A stretch of 64,000 nucleotides of DNA from CAXMST01 sp963793415 (lineage in GTDB: Bacteria > Actinomycetota > Thermoleophilia > Solirubrobacterales > 70-9), in the NCBI GenBank assembly GCA_963793415.1, contig CAWCAC010000002.1:2728001-2792000 (forward strand), written 5' to 3'. Each line of letters opens with the position of its first letter. The stretch's first letter is position 1. Position numbers and translations under genes: made by a program. The notes beneath the pieces are model-generated. The model had not been told where the DNA came from, did not search any database, and was given only the letters and a program-made list of their open reading frames with translations. Positions 1-8,812 of the stretch are shown here, piece by piece.

Positions 1-1
1 C

Positions 2-430
2 GGGCCGGAGAAGGTGCTGAATCGCAAGCGGGGCGAGTGCCGCTCCCGAGCCGAGGAGCTGCTCGAGCGGGTCGGCATGTCCGAGAAGGTGAACGAGTAT
101 CCGGAGCGACTCTCAGGCGGTCAGCAGCAGCGCGTTGCGATCGCGCGGGCGCTGGCGATGGACCCGCACGTGATCCTCTTCGACGAGGTGACCAGCGCGC
201 TCGACCCCGAGCTCGTCAAGGAGGTTCTCGACGTGATGCGGGAGCTCGCCGACGAGGGCATGACGATGATCGTCGTCACCCATGAGATCGGCTTCGCCCG
301 CGACGTCGCCAGCCGGGTCGTGTTCATGGACGCCGGCGTTGTCGTCGAGGAGGGGCCGCCGGCCGAGGTGCTCGAGAACCCGCGCCACGAGCGCACCCAG
401 CGCTTCCTCGGGCTCGTCCTCGACACCTGA
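2..430 (+). CDS. Amino-acid ABC transporter ATP-binding protein, 3' part (GlnQ/HisP-like)
   Basis: This is the C-terminal part of an ATPase that powers uptake of polar amino acids through a membrane permease. The reading frame is open to the left edge, so the N-terminus with Walker A lies outside the window. Visible are the ABC signature LSGGQQQR, Walker B with catalytic glutamate replaced in the short form ILFDEVTSALDPE, the D-loop and the switch histidine in VVTHEIGFA. The FDEVTSALDPELV stretch and the C-terminal NPRHERTQRFL are typical of the polar amino-acid subfamily. No permease or binding protein follows, so these must be upstream of the window. Confidence 0.9.
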   Translation, partial: GPEKVLNRKRGECRSRAEELLERVGMSEKVNEYPERLSGGQQQRVAIARALAMDPHVILFDEVTSALDPELVKEVLDVMRELADEGMTMIVVTHEIGFARDVASRVVFMDAGVVVEEGPPAEVLENPRHERTQRFLGLVLDT

Positions 431-505
431 CCCCGGGGCCCCGCCACGCCGTGACGGTTCCCTGTTGCGGAGCCGATCACCCGAAGCTATCTTCGCCCCT
501 CGCCC

Positions 506-1609
506 GTGTCCCCGCGACCGTTTCCGCAAGCCCGCCGGGCTGTACTGCTCGGCGCAGTTCTGGCCATCCTCGCCGCCGTCGTCCTGGCGCCGGGATCGCT
601 GCCGAGGGCGTCGGCGGCCCTTTCCGCCGGCGTCCCGAAGACGTTCTTCGGGGTCAGCGGCCGCCATCTCGACAACATGGACTTCGACGACCTCGAAGCG
701 GCCGGCGTCGGCACCTACCGGACGCTGTTCAACTTCCGCAATATCAAGCGCCGGCCCGGCGGTGGCTACGACTGGGAGCACTACGACAGGCTGATCGGGC
801 GGATGGCGGCTCGGGAGATCCGCGTACTGCCGCTGCTCTACGGAACCCCGAGCTGGATCTACCGCTTCCGCACGGTGCCGCCGATCTACAACGCCCGCGC
901 CCGTGAGGCCTGGTCGCGCCTGCTGGTCCATCTGACCGACCGCTACGGGCCGGGCGGGACCTTCTGGCGACTCAACCCGTTGATCCCCTACCGCCCGATC
1001 ACCACCTGGCAGATCTGGAACGAACCAAACAGCCCGCGCTTCTGGGCGACGGGTCCGGACCCCGGCGACTACGCGCGGCTGCTGCGGCTGTCGGTCGCCT
1101 CGATCCAGCGGATCGATCCCCGGGCGACGATCGTCAGCGCCGGGCTCATCGCCAACCCACGCGCCCTCGGCTCGATTCCCGGCGACATGTTCCTGCGCAG
1201 ACTCGCCGCCTCGGGAGTTGTGCGGGAGATCGTCGATGCCTGGGGATACCACCCCTACGGACGGGACGCCTCCGACGTCCGGGCCGAGCTCCGGGACGCG
1301 CGCGTCGCGCTGCGAGCCGAGGGCGAGGGAACGGTGCCGATCTGGGTGACCGAGGTCGGCTGGGGATCGGACTCGCTGATCGACAAGATCCTGCTGAAGA
1401 CGCCACAGGGCCAGGCGCAGGCTCTACGAGAGACCTACGCAATGGCGCTCGAGCGACGCAAGAAGCTCGGGATCGAGCGGATGCTCTGGTACTACTGGCG
1501 CGACCAGCCCGACCCCTTCTGCAGCTGGTGCCGTTCGGCCGGGCTGCTCGAGCGTTCGCACCGGCGTAAGCCCGCGTTCGTCGCCTTTCGCACCCTGACC
1601 GGCAGCTGA
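506..1609 (+). CDS. Exported clan GH-A glycoside hydrolase-like protein
   Basis: A 367-residue protein starting at GTG, with an N-terminal hydrophobic segment (about residues 12-38) that looks like a signal peptide or anchor. The rest resembles a cellulase/GH39-type TIM barrel. The acid/base pair appears as IWNEPNSP (N172-E173) and a likely nucleophile as WVTEVGWGS (E283), as expected for retaining clan GH-A enzymes. A second protein of the same architecture lies at 7645-8736, and the polysaccharide genes lie between them. I infer that it trims or processes a surface glycan; the substrate is unknown. A TATCTT hexamer sits 11 nt before the GTG. Confidence 0.75.
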   Translation: MSPRPFPQARRAVLLGAVLAILAAVVLAPGSLPRASAALSAGVPKTFFGVSGRHLDNMDFDDLEAAGVGTYRTLFNFRNIKRRPGGGYDWEHYDRLIGRMAAREIRVLPLLYGTPSWIYRFRTVPPIYNARAREAWSRLLVHLTDRYGPGGTFWRLNPLIPYRPITTWQIWNEPNSPRFWATGPDPGDYARLLRLSVASIQRIDPRATIVSAGLIANPRALGSIPGDMFLRRLAASGVVREIVDAWGYHPYGRDASDVRAELRDARVALRAEGEGTVPIWVTEVGWGSDSLIDKILLKTPQGQAQALRETYAMALERRKKLGIERMLWYYWRDQPDPFCSWCRSAGLLERSHRRKPAFVAFRTLTGS

Positions 1610-1656
1610 CGCGCCGTGCGGGCGGCGCCGGGTCGCGCCCGTCTAGCGTTCGGACG

Positions 1657-2526
1657 ATGAGCCCGCCCGCCCTCGACGTCGTGATCGTCTCCTACCGCTC
1701 GCGGGAGCTGCTTGGCCGCTGTCTCGAGTCGCTGCACGAGCACCCCGCTCCGGGCGGCATGACGGTCACGGTCGTCGACAACGCCAGCGGCGACGGAACG
1801 GCGGAGCAGGTCGTCGCCGAGCACCCCTGGGTGACTGTGCTACCCCAAGCCGAGAACCTCGGCTTCGGGGCCGCCACCAATATCGGCATCCGGCACGGCT
1901 CCGCCCCCTTCGTCCTCGCCCTCAATCCCGACGCCGCAATCGAGGCCGACACCCTCCCGGTCCTGCTCGAGTTGATCGAGCAGGACCCGCTGATTGGCTG
2001 CGCCGGGCCGGCGCTGTACCAAGAGGACGGCAGCTTCGACCATGCCGCTCGCCGCGGCTTCCCGACCCCGCTCAGCTCGCTCGCGCACTTCGCCGGGATC
2101 GGCAGGCGGGTCGAGAGCGGCCCGCTCGCCGCCTATCGCGCCCCCGAGGTCGAGAGCGGCCCCGTGGACGCCGTCAACGGCGCTTTCATGCTGCTCCGCC
2201 GCGAGGCGCTTGAACAGGTCGGCCTCTTCGACGAGCAGTTCTGGATGTACATGGAGGACCTGGACCTCAACTACCGCCTCGCCCGTGCCGGCTGGATCAC
2301 CTGGTACGAACCCTCGGTCCGTGCGATCCACACCAAGGGCGGCACCAGCAAGCAGGGAGGCCGCCGCGCTCCGAAGCTGGAGATCGCCTTCCACCGCGGT
2401 ATGGGCCGCTTCTACCGCAAGCACTACGCAGCGGACCACGCCGAGCCCTTCAACTGGCTGATCTACCTCGGCATCGGCCTGAAGCTACTTCTCACTCTCG
2501 CCCGGAACGCTCTGAGTCGCGGCTGA
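1657..2526 (+). CDS. Glycosyltransferase family 2 (rhamnosyltransferase-like)
   Basis: A 289-residue GT-A fold enzyme that would move a sugar from a nucleotide donor to a growing cell-surface glycan. The N-terminus carries the family start VVIVSYRSRELL. NPDAAIE around residue 90 takes the place of the DXD metal-binding motif. The acceptor-side motif MYMEDLDLNYRLARAGW lies near residue 200. A short hydrophobic stretch near the C-terminus may hold it at the membrane. It reads towards the minus-strand glycosyltransferase at 2804-3760 with a large inverted repeat between them. TAGCGT at 1644-1649 lies 7 nt before the ATG, suggesting a leaderless transcript. Confidence 0.85.
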   Translation: MSPPALDVVIVSYRSRELLGRCLESLHEHPAPGGMTVTVVDNASGDGTAEQVVAEHPWVTVLPQAENLGFGAATNIGIRHGSAPFVLALNPDAAIEADTLPVLLELIEQDPLIGCAGPALYQEDGSFDHAARRGFPTPLSSLAHFAGIGRRVESGPLAAYRAPEVESGPVDAVNGAFMLLRREALEQVGLFDEQFWMYMEDLDLNYRLARAGWITWYEPSVRAIHTKGGTSKQGGRRAPKLEIAFHRGMGRFYRKHYAADHAEPFNWLIYLGIGLKLLLTLARNALSRG

Positions 2527-2559
2527 GGGTTGCCGCTCGGGGAAGGACCATGCCCGTCC

Positions 2560-2775
2560 GGGCGGGTCCTGTCGGGGGGCCCACCCGAATCCGCTTGGTT
2601 CACTTGGTTCGGGGGGCCCGGGTCCCCCCCCGCCACCCGCCCGAAGAGAGTGCGTTGCAGTGCAGCGTCCGACGTGACTGTCTTCGGGCGGGTGGCGGGC
2701 GGGGGCCCCAGCCCCGAACCAAGTGAACGAGCGGATTTGGGGGTCGTGGGGTGACCGCCCGACAGGACCCGCCCG
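2560..2775. repeat. Large imperfect inverted repeat between convergent genes
   Basis: Two arms of about 90 bp (2560-2646 and 2682-2775) are reverse complements with a few mismatches and small indels, around a loop of about 35 nt. Perfectly paired blocks include gttcacttggttcgggg against ccccgaaccaagtgaac, and cgccacccgcccgaag against its complement. It fills nearly all of the space between two converging glycosyltransferase genes. It could be a bidirectional terminator, a structured RNA or a MITE-like element. No protein gene is supported inside it. Confidence 0.85.
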
Positions 2776-2803
2776 CAAAGCGGCTGATCCTTCAAGCGAT
2801 CAA

Positions 2804-3760
2804 CTAGCTACTGCGGATCCGTCGGCGACGGGCGAGGCGGCGACGGAGGGTTTTGGTCAGGGTGTCTCCTCCACCCCTCTCCAGGACCACATCAGGGAAG
2901 CGTTGGCCTGGGGTGGCTGCTCTCCATCCTTTTAGCCTGGAGGGGAGGCCGGTCAGGTTTCGGTCGATCAGGGCTTGGCCTCCGAGGATCACGCTCTCGC
3001 GGGCGAGGATCCCGAGGGCGGTTCTCGGGGTGATCACCTTCCACTTGCGGAGGACGTAGCCACGGCCGAAGCCCATCAGGCGGTTCTTGGCGGCGGAGCC
3101 GCTGCCGAGGGTGGCGGAGTGCTCATGAGTGCCGCGGGCCTCGCGCGCGAGGACGCAGCGGCCGCCTTCGGCGAGCAGGCGCAGGACGAGGTCGACGTCC
3201 TCCCAGTATGCGAACAGGTTCTCGTCGAAGCCGCCGACACCGAGAAAGGCCTCGCGGTCGAAAGCGGCTGCCGCGGCCGAGGGGCCGATCGGGTCCGGGG
3301 CGGCGGCGAGGGCTTCGATCGGCATCCCGTTCATGTAGTCGTAGACGAGCAGCGTCGGGTCGAGCTGCATGCCGGCGGTGTCGATCAGGCCGATGTCGTC
3401 CTTGTCGCGCATCACCCCGGCCGCCATCACGACCCCGGCGCCGGGATCGATCGGCGCTGCGAGGGCCTCGGCGAAGCCCGGGTCGCAGACGCAGTCGTCG
3501 TTGACGAGGACGATCACGTCGGAGTGCGACCGTCGGGCGGCTATGTTGACCGGCTCGGAGAAACCCCGGTTATCGGACAGCGTGACCGCGCCCGCGAACG
3601 GGTAGGAATCGCACAGCGCCGTCACCTCTCCCCCCGGCGAGCCGTTGTCGACGACGATCGTCTCCTGCTCGATCGTCTGCCCGGCGAGCGAGTCGAGCAG
3701 GCGTCGCAGCCGCGCGACCGGGCCACGCGAGGGGACGATCAGCGAGACGGTCGCGCTCAG
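2804..3760 (-). CDS. Glycosyltransferase family 2, probable CTG start
   Basis: A GT-A glycosyltransferase of about 318 residues. The first ATG/GTG/TTG in frame is the GTG at 3625, but the family-defining start (VSLIVPSRGPV, then IVVDNGSPGG) is encoded upstream of it in the same open frame, up to 3760. The only sensible initiator there is CTG at 3760-3758, overlapping the TGA stop of the sugar transferase as CTGA. VNDDC gives the DXD-like motif, and AYWEDVDLVLRLLAEGG is the acceptor-side motif. It is the last gene of the minus-strand polysaccharide operon. The product is probably a cytoplasmic-face enzyme adding a sugar to a lipid-linked glycan. Confidence 0.8.
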   Translation of the reverse strand: MSATVSLIVPSRGPVARLRRLLDSLAGQTIEQETIVVDNGSPGGEVTALCDSYPFAGAVTLSDNRGFSEPVNIAARRSHSDVIVLVNDDCVCDPGFAEALAAPIDPGAGVVMAAGVMRDKDDIGLIDTAGMQLDPTLLVYDYMNGMPIEALAAAPDPIGPSAAAAAFDREAFLGVGGFDENLFAYWEDVDLVLRLLAEGGRCVLAREARGTHEHSATLGSGSAAKNRLMGFGRGYVLRKWKVITPRTALGILARESVILGGQALIDRNLTGLPSRLKGWRAATPGQRFPDVVLERGGGDTLTKTLRRRLARRRRIRSS

Positions 3761-5208
3761 AACGCCCCGGTGCCCCGCAGCACGGCGGGAACCGTGTGGA
3801 GGACGATCCGCAGGTCCCGCGCGAGAGACGGGTTCTCGATGTACTCGAGTTCGACGGCCATGCGCTCGCCGAAGGTGAGCTCACCGCGACCGAAGATCTG
3901 CATCGGGCCGGTGATCCCAGGCTTGACCGTGAGCCGGACCCGGTCCTCGGTCGTGTAGCGCTCGACGATCTCGACCTGCTCGGGCCGCGGCCCGACGATG
4001 CTCATCTCGCCGAGGAAAACGTTGAAGAGCTGCGGGAACTCGTCGATGCTGAGCCGTCTCAGAATCGCCCCCACGCGTGTGATCCGGGGGTCGTCGCGGA
4101 GCTTGAACATCGGATCCTCGAGATCCTCGAGGCGGACGATCTCGTCGAGCACCTGCTCGGCGTCGACCCGCATCGTCCGGAACTTGTACATCCGGAAGGG
4201 ACGGCCGCCGAGCCCGGCGCGGACCTGCGAGAAGAAGACCGGTCCGGGCGAGTCGAGCTTCGTCGCGATCGCGATGATCGGCAACAACGGCAGGAGAATC
4301 AGCAGCCCGAGCCCGGAGACCGCGATGTCGAAGGAGCGCTTGATAACCAGCGACGAGCGCGAGGCGTCCCAGGTGTTGTACTCGAGGATCGGCAGGTCGG
4401 CGAGCTGCGAAATCTGCAGCGAAGGGAGCGCCCGACCGCGCAGCGGTGAGACGACGCTGAGCTTGACCTGGCGCTTGCGACAGAGGGCGTTGAGCTCGGC
4501 GATCAGGCTCGTATCGACGTCACCCGCGGCGACGACGATGCGGTCGACCCGGTCGGCGACGTCGAGCAGCGCGCGGGTCCGGTCCCGGCCCTCGCCGAGC
4601 GAGTTGATGCGGCGCTCGACCGCGAGCTCGAAGTGCATGTCCCGGAACAGGCCGAGCTTGCGGCGCATCGACTGCAGGCCCGCCTCGTCGCCGATCATGC
4701 CGACATGCTCAGGTGGCGTCCACGACCACCAGAGCCTCCGGGCCAGCGAGCGAGCAATGATCACCGCGACCGCGACGATCAGCATGTGCTCCGCAGCATC
4801 AAGGCTGCCGAGAGCATCGGCGGGCGTCAGCGGCAGCAGCAGGGCGAGAACAGCCGAGATCGTCGCCGCCCACGCGATCAGCGCGGGGACCTCGTCGGCG
4901 GTCAGATGGCGGAGCGCCTTGTGATCGCGGTCGTAGAGGCCAAAGAGCTTTGCGACGAGCAGCCACAGCGGCAGGAACACGAGCGGCCACGGGCTTCCGA
5001 TCGAAATGGCGACAAACGCCGCTGCGATCCCGGTCGCGACCAAGTCGGCGAAGGCGAGCATGCGGCGGCGGCGCGCGTCGCGCCACCAGCGGCGTCTGCC
5101 TCCAAGCCGCCTGATTGCGTCGTCCGCCGTCCCCTCGATGCGGGGATGCGGCAGACCGGAATCGGCTTCGAGGTCCGCGATCACGGAGCGCGCAGCCGAC
5201 TCACTCAC
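3757..5208 (-). CDS. Polyprenyl-phosphate sugar-1-phosphate transferase (WbaP/CpsE-like)
   Basis: A 483-residue membrane enzyme that starts surface-glycan synthesis by moving a sugar-1-phosphate from a UDP-sugar to undecaprenyl phosphate. Several membrane segments lie in the first 150 residues (LAFADLVATGIAAAF onward), followed by a CoA-binding-like cytoplasmic domain. The catalytic bacterial sugar-transferase domain begins at KRSFDIAVSG after one more membrane segment. Its hallmarks include FFSQVRAGLGG, MYKFRTM, RRLSIDEFPQLFNV and GITGPMQIFGRG. It precedes and overlaps the glycosyltransferase at 2804-3760, so the two are probably translationally coupled. GGAGG lies about 9 nt before its GTG start. 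Confidence 0.9.
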   Translation of the reverse strand: MSESAARSVIADLEADSGLPHPRIEGTADDAIRRLGGRRRWWRDARRRRMLAFADLVATGIAAAFVAISIGSPWPLVFLPLWLLVAKLFGLYDRDHKALRHLTADEVPALIAWAATISAVLALLLPLTPADALGSLDAAEHMLIVAVAVIIARSLARRLWWSWTPPEHVGMIGDEAGLQSMRRKLGLFRDMHFELAVERRINSLGEGRDRTRALLDVADRVDRIVVAAGDVDTSLIAELNALCRKRQVKLSVVSPLRGRALPSLQISQLADLPILEYNTWDASRSSLVIKRSFDIAVSGLGLLILLPLLPIIAIATKLDSPGPVFFSQVRAGLGGRPFRMYKFRTMRVDAEQVLDEIVRLEDLEDPMFKLRDDPRITRVGAILRRLSIDEFPQLFNVFLGEMSIVGPRPEQVEIVERYTTEDRVRLTVKPGITGPMQIFGRGELTFGERMAVELEYIENPSLARDLRIVLHTVPAVLRGTGAF

Positions 5209-5335
5209 GGGGCGGCCTCCGAATGGATAGAACCCCGGTCATCTGAGGCTGAGGATAAACCGCCTGCATGCGGCGCGCATCAGACCGGCAGCTCCGCGCG
5301 ACTGATGGGGAGCCGGCGCAATCGAGGACAAAGGC

Positions 5336-7261
5336 TCACGGGGCCTCGGTGACCGCAGCGCGATCCAGGACGAATGGAGCAAGCGCGATCGCGCGATCAC
5401 CGTAGTTGCCGGCAGCCACAGGTTCCTGCAGGTCGACCGAGAGTTGCGCGAGAAGCTGCCAGGCGCGGAAGTCCTCGGGGCTCGTCCGCGCCGCCTCCGC
5501 AGCTCGGCGCCGCGCCGCTTCGTAGTTGGTGCCGGCCTGTTCGACCTCGGCCAATCGCAGCTGCGGCTCGATGCTCCATGGCGCGATCGCCGCCGCGGCA
5601 CGCGCAGCCGACGCAGCTCCGGTCAGGTCACCCTCGTCGAGCCGGTCGGCGCTGATCCCCATCTGGATCGAATACAGCGCCAGGATCGCTCCGCATCCGA
5701 TCGAGACCACGCTGAGAGCCGCCGCCCCGAGGCCGAGGACCACGGGTGAGGGGCGCGGCGGCGAGGCGGCCCACTCGTAGCCGCCCATCGCCGGGTCGAC
5801 CAATTCGGATCCGTACGGCTCTCCCCGGGCAGCGAGGGCCCGTCCACTGACCAGTCCGATGCAGATCAGGAACGGGGCCATCGCCGCGGGAAGCTCCCAG
5901 GTCCAGTCGATCGCGACCGCGAAGGCGCCGATCAGGAGGATTCCGAGCACGGGACCGGTGGTCGCCCGGGTCGCAGCCCCGGCACCACGCAGTCTCCGGC
6001 TTACAGCCCAGAACGGCAGTCCGAGCACGGTCAGCATCAGCAGGCCGCCGCCAAGGCCGAGCTCCCCAAATGCCTCGATCGGGGCCGAGTGCGCATTCCG
6101 CACGGCCACCGGGAGGTCGCCGTGTCGGTTCCAGTAGTTCGCGAAGCCCCCGGCACCGACCCCGCGAACCGGATCGTCGGCGAAAGCCTCCTTCGCCGTG
6201 CCCCAGAAGCTGAGCCGATCCGAGCCCGAGGCGAGCCCTGCCGCCGTACCTTGCTCGGTCCCCGCCTTTTCCCCGCGGAAGGACCCGACGAAGGAGTCGG
6301 CTCCGAAAGCAGCAACCGACGCAAGCAGCGCCACGCTTCCGATCGTCGCCGCGGCGACGCCGACGCGACGGGTCTGGGCCGGCCCGATCCCCCGGGACGC
6401 GAGCCGGTGCAGGGCGAACGCCGCCGCGACCGCGCAAGCGGCAATACCGATCGCGAGCGCGACGCCCCAGAGGCCGGGATCGCCGGGCGGCTCGAGCGTG
6501 CTGCGGCGCGCCGCGACGGCGACCACGGCCAGCAGCCACGCCGGAATCGCGACGATCGCCGCCGCGACGAGCCGGGTGCGAACCGGCATCAGCCAGGCAG
6601 CACAGGCGATGCCGACGAGCGCGATCAGCATCGAGCCGCGCGAGCTGGTCAGGAAGAGCACGACGATCACCGGGACGGTGGCTCCCGTTGCCAGCGACGA
6701 CTGCCACGGGCGACCGGCGCCGACGAACCAGACCAGTGCGGTCACCGTCATCGCCATCAGATAGCCGAGGCCATTCCAGTAGCCGACCGGGAAGCTGATC
6801 CGCTCGGCGGCGAGCGGCAGCTGCGCGGCGAGATCGGCGTCGGCGCCGAGCCCGAAGAGCCGGGCACCGAGCGCGACCAAGGCGACAGCGACGCCGCCGA
6901 GCGCGATCCCTGCCAGCCAGGACGATCCACTCCGGCGCCCCGCGGCGAGACCGACCAGGAGGATCGTGCCCAGGTACAGGAGCGTCCGGCAGACAGCCGC
7001 GAAGGCGGCAGCGTCGTCCGATGCCCAGCCGGTCGAGAGCGCTGCCAACCCCGCCAGCGCCGCCAGCGCTCCGGCGGTCATCGCCAGGGTGAGCGTCAGA
7101 CCGCCCCAGCCGATCCGGCCCCCGGCGAGCAGGCCGGCGAGCAGCGCCCAGACCCCGACCGTCGCGGCGCCGACCGCCTCAGGCGGGAAGCCCCCCTCGG
7201 CTAGGGCGAGTGCGAGGATCGCCGCAGCGACGATGATTGAGACGGCTGGTTGAGTGCTCAC
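5336..7261 (-). CDS. O-antigen ligase/polymerase-like membrane protein with C-terminal TPR-like region
   Basis: A 641-residue polytopic protein with a dozen or so hydrophobic segments and a large extracytoplasmic loop. The loop contains GAGGFANYW and the NAHSAPIEAFGELGLGGG stretch, typical of the WaaL/Wzy family: an Arg/His-containing loop, then a glycine-rich segment. The last 110 residues after the final membrane segment are helical and TPR-like (PWSIEPQLRLAEVEQ, PEDFRAWQLLAQL). It would polymerise or attach glycan repeat units outside the membrane. It is the first gene of the minus-strand polysaccharide run and lies 127 bp upstream of the sugar transferase. The GTG start at 7261 is divergent from the small gene at 7304. 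Confidence 0.85.
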   Translation of the reverse strand: MSTQPAVSIIVAAAILALALAEGGFPPEAVGAATVGVWALLAGLLAGGRIGWGGLTLTLAMTAGALAALAGLAALSTGWASDDAAAFAAVCRTLLYLGTILLVGLAAGRRSGSSWLAGIALGGVAVALVALGARLFGLGADADLAAQLPLAAERISFPVGYWNGLGYLMAMTVTALVWFVGAGRPWQSSLATGATVPVIVVLFLTSSRGSMLIALVGIACAAWLMPVRTRLVAAAIVAIPAWLLAVVAVAARRSTLEPPGDPGLWGVALAIGIAACAVAAAFALHRLASRGIGPAQTRRVGVAAATIGSVALLASVAAFGADSFVGSFRGEKAGTEQGTAAGLASGSDRLSFWGTAKEAFADDPVRGVGAGGFANYWNRHGDLPVAVRNAHSAPIEAFGELGLGGGLLMLTVLGLPFWAVSRRLRGAGAATRATTGPVLGILLIGAFAVAIDWTWELPAAMAPFLICIGLVSGRALAARGEPYGSELVDPAMGGYEWAASPPRPSPVVLGLGAAALSVVSIGCGAILALYSIQMGISADRLDEGDLTGAASAARAAAAIAPWSIEPQLRLAEVEQAGTNYEAARRRAAEAARTSPEDFRAWQLLAQLSVDLQEPVAAGNYGDRAIALAPFVLDRAAVTEAP

Positions 7262-7303
7262 TTGGCTGACACGGACATCGGACCCTCTACCCTTTGCACG
7301 CCG

Positions 7304-7645
7304 ATGAGCCGCCCGCAGCAGTGTAGATCGCGCGCCTTGAGCGCCTGCCTGGCAGCGGTGGCGCTGCTGCTACCCGCGAGCGCCGGCGCCGCCGGCCCCT
7401 CGGCGGCTGAGGAGTACACCCTCGCCCTGCCCGGTGTTCCCAAGACCGACTTGAACCCTGCCACGTCTCTGACCGAGGAGACCAAACCCGCCGGCCCGGT
7501 AGGCGTCGTCGGCGAGCAGGACGACAGCTTCACGCGCCTCGGAGCGGTCAGCTCCGCAGTCCTGACTCCCGCGGGGATCGCAATCGTGGCGCTGGCGGCG
7601 GGAGGATTCGCGCTGACGGCGCGACGGCGCGGGGCGCGGAACTGA
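7304..7645 (+). CDS. Small exported protein with C-terminal membrane anchor
   Basis: A 113-residue protein I do not recognise. An N-terminal signal peptide (ACLAAVALLLPASAGA) is followed by about 50 polar residues. A single hydrophobic segment (GIAIVALAAGGFALT) and a basic tail (ARRRGARN) form the C-terminus, the layout of a sortase-type surface protein but without an obvious LPXTG. The ATG at 7304 is preferred over the TTG at 7250 because the signal peptide begins there. Its stop overlaps the ATG of the next gene (TGATG), so the two are coupled. It may be a small partner of the hydrolase-like lipoprotein downstream; this is inference. Confidence 0.65.
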   Translation: MSRPQQCRSRALSACLAAVALLLPASAGAAGPSAAEEYTLALPGVPKTDLNPATSLTEETKPAGPVGVVGEQDDSFTRLGAVSSAVLTPAGIAIVALAAGGFALTARRRGARN

Positions 7646-8736
7646 TGCGGCGCCTGATGGCCGCAGCGCTGGCTCTGCTGGCGACATCCGTACTCGGCTG
7701 CGGCGACAGCGACGAGGCGACCGCGAAGGTCGCGCCTTCCTTCTACGGAGTCGCACCGCAGAGCGCGGTGAGCGAGGCCGACCTCGCCCGGATGGGCAGG
7801 GGCAACGTCGGCAGCTACCACGTGCTGCTCTCCTGGGCGCGAATCGAGACGAACGAGGGCATCTATGACTGGACCGTGTACGACGACCTGCTCGGCGAGC
7901 TCGCCGTGCAGGGGATCGATCCGGTCGCCTACGTGTTCGGGACGCCTCCGTGGCTGGCCAAGTCGGGCGTGGTGCCTCCGGTCCGCTCCCCGGAGGCGCT
8001 CGCCGCCTACGCCGAGTTCCTCACTGCCGCCGCCGAGCGCTACGGCCCGAACGGGTCCTTCTGGGACACGTTCGCCCTCACCAATCCCGGTGTCGAACCG
8101 GCGCCGATCCGCATCTGGGAGATCTGGAACGAGATCAACAGCCCCAACTTCTGGAAGCCGCGACCGGACCCCGGCGAGTACGCGAAGCTCTTCCGCCTCT
8201 CGTCGAAGACGCTGCACCGCGCCGACCCCGAGGCCGAGGTGATGATCGCCGGCATGTTCGCGACACCGCAGTCGAACAAGGCGCTGACCTCGTTCGAGTA
8301 CCTGACCAGGCTCTACAAGAAGCCGGGCGTGGCCGAGGCGAGCGACCTGGTCGGGATCCACCCCTACGGGCCCCGGGTCCGCGACGTCAAGAGGCAGATG
8401 GACAAGACCCTGAAGATCATCAAGCGAGGTGGCGACGGCAACGCCCACACCTGGGTCACCGAGATCGGCTGGGGCTCGGACCCGAAGGTCCGCAGCCAGC
8501 TCTCGAAGACGCCGAAGAAGCAGGGAGCGCTACTCCGCAAGACCTACGAGATGATGGCTGCCAAGCGCGCCCGCTGGAATCTCGACGGCGTCCTCTGGTA
8601 CACGTGGCGCGATGCAGACGATCCGACGGCGCTGGTCTGCCTCTGGTGCAGCTCGGCCGGCCTGGTCGACAATGACCTCGACACGAAGCCCGCCTGGGAA
8701 CAGTTCACGAAGCTGACCGGCGGCGATCCGGGCTAG
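7645..8736 (+). CDS. Clan GH-A glycoside hydrolase-like lipoprotein
   Basis: A 363-residue paralogue of the protein at 506-1609. The signal peptide ends in a lipobox-like SVLGC, with Cys19 the expected lipidation site, so it should sit on the outer face of the membrane. Matching catalytic motifs are IWEIWNEINSPNFW (E163) and WVTEIGWGSD (E273). Both paralogues also share the DPGEYAKLFRLS-type and CLWCSSAGL-type segments, the latter with a conserved pair of cysteines. Its start overlaps the stop of the preceding small protein. The substrate is unknown; polysaccharide processing is inferred from the motifs and the neighbours. Confidence 0.75.
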   Translation: MRRLMAAALALLATSVLGCGDSDEATAKVAPSFYGVAPQSAVSEADLARMGRGNVGSYHVLLSWARIETNEGIYDWTVYDDLLGELAVQGIDPVAYVFGTPPWLAKSGVVPPVRSPEALAAYAEFLTAAAERYGPNGSFWDTFALTNPGVEPAPIRIWEIWNEINSPNFWKPRPDPGEYAKLFRLSSKTLHRADPEAEVMIAGMFATPQSNKALTSFEYLTRLYKKPGVAEASDLVGIHPYGPRVRDVKRQMDKTLKIIKRGGDGNAHTWVTEIGWGSDPKVRSQLSKTPKKQGALLRKTYEMMAAKRARWNLDGVLWYTWRDADDPTALVCLWCSSAGLVDNDLDTKPAWEQFTKLTGGDPG

Positions 8737-8812
8737 CCCTCTCCCGCCTCGGGCTTGCCTCGACCCAAGGCGTCCTCTGACCAAGCATGAGTGCGCACGC
8801 AACGGGCGCGGT

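Noticed and set aside
113..1252. Long minus-strand open frame of 379 codons opposite the first two genes
   Set aside because: Arg/Gly/Asp-rich shadow of real plus-strand genes with clear domains; stops are scarce in GC-rich DNA.
2463..2795. Overlapping open frames in the large inverted repeat
   Set aside because: Mirror-image Pro/Gly/Arg peptides produced by the palindrome; not protein-like.
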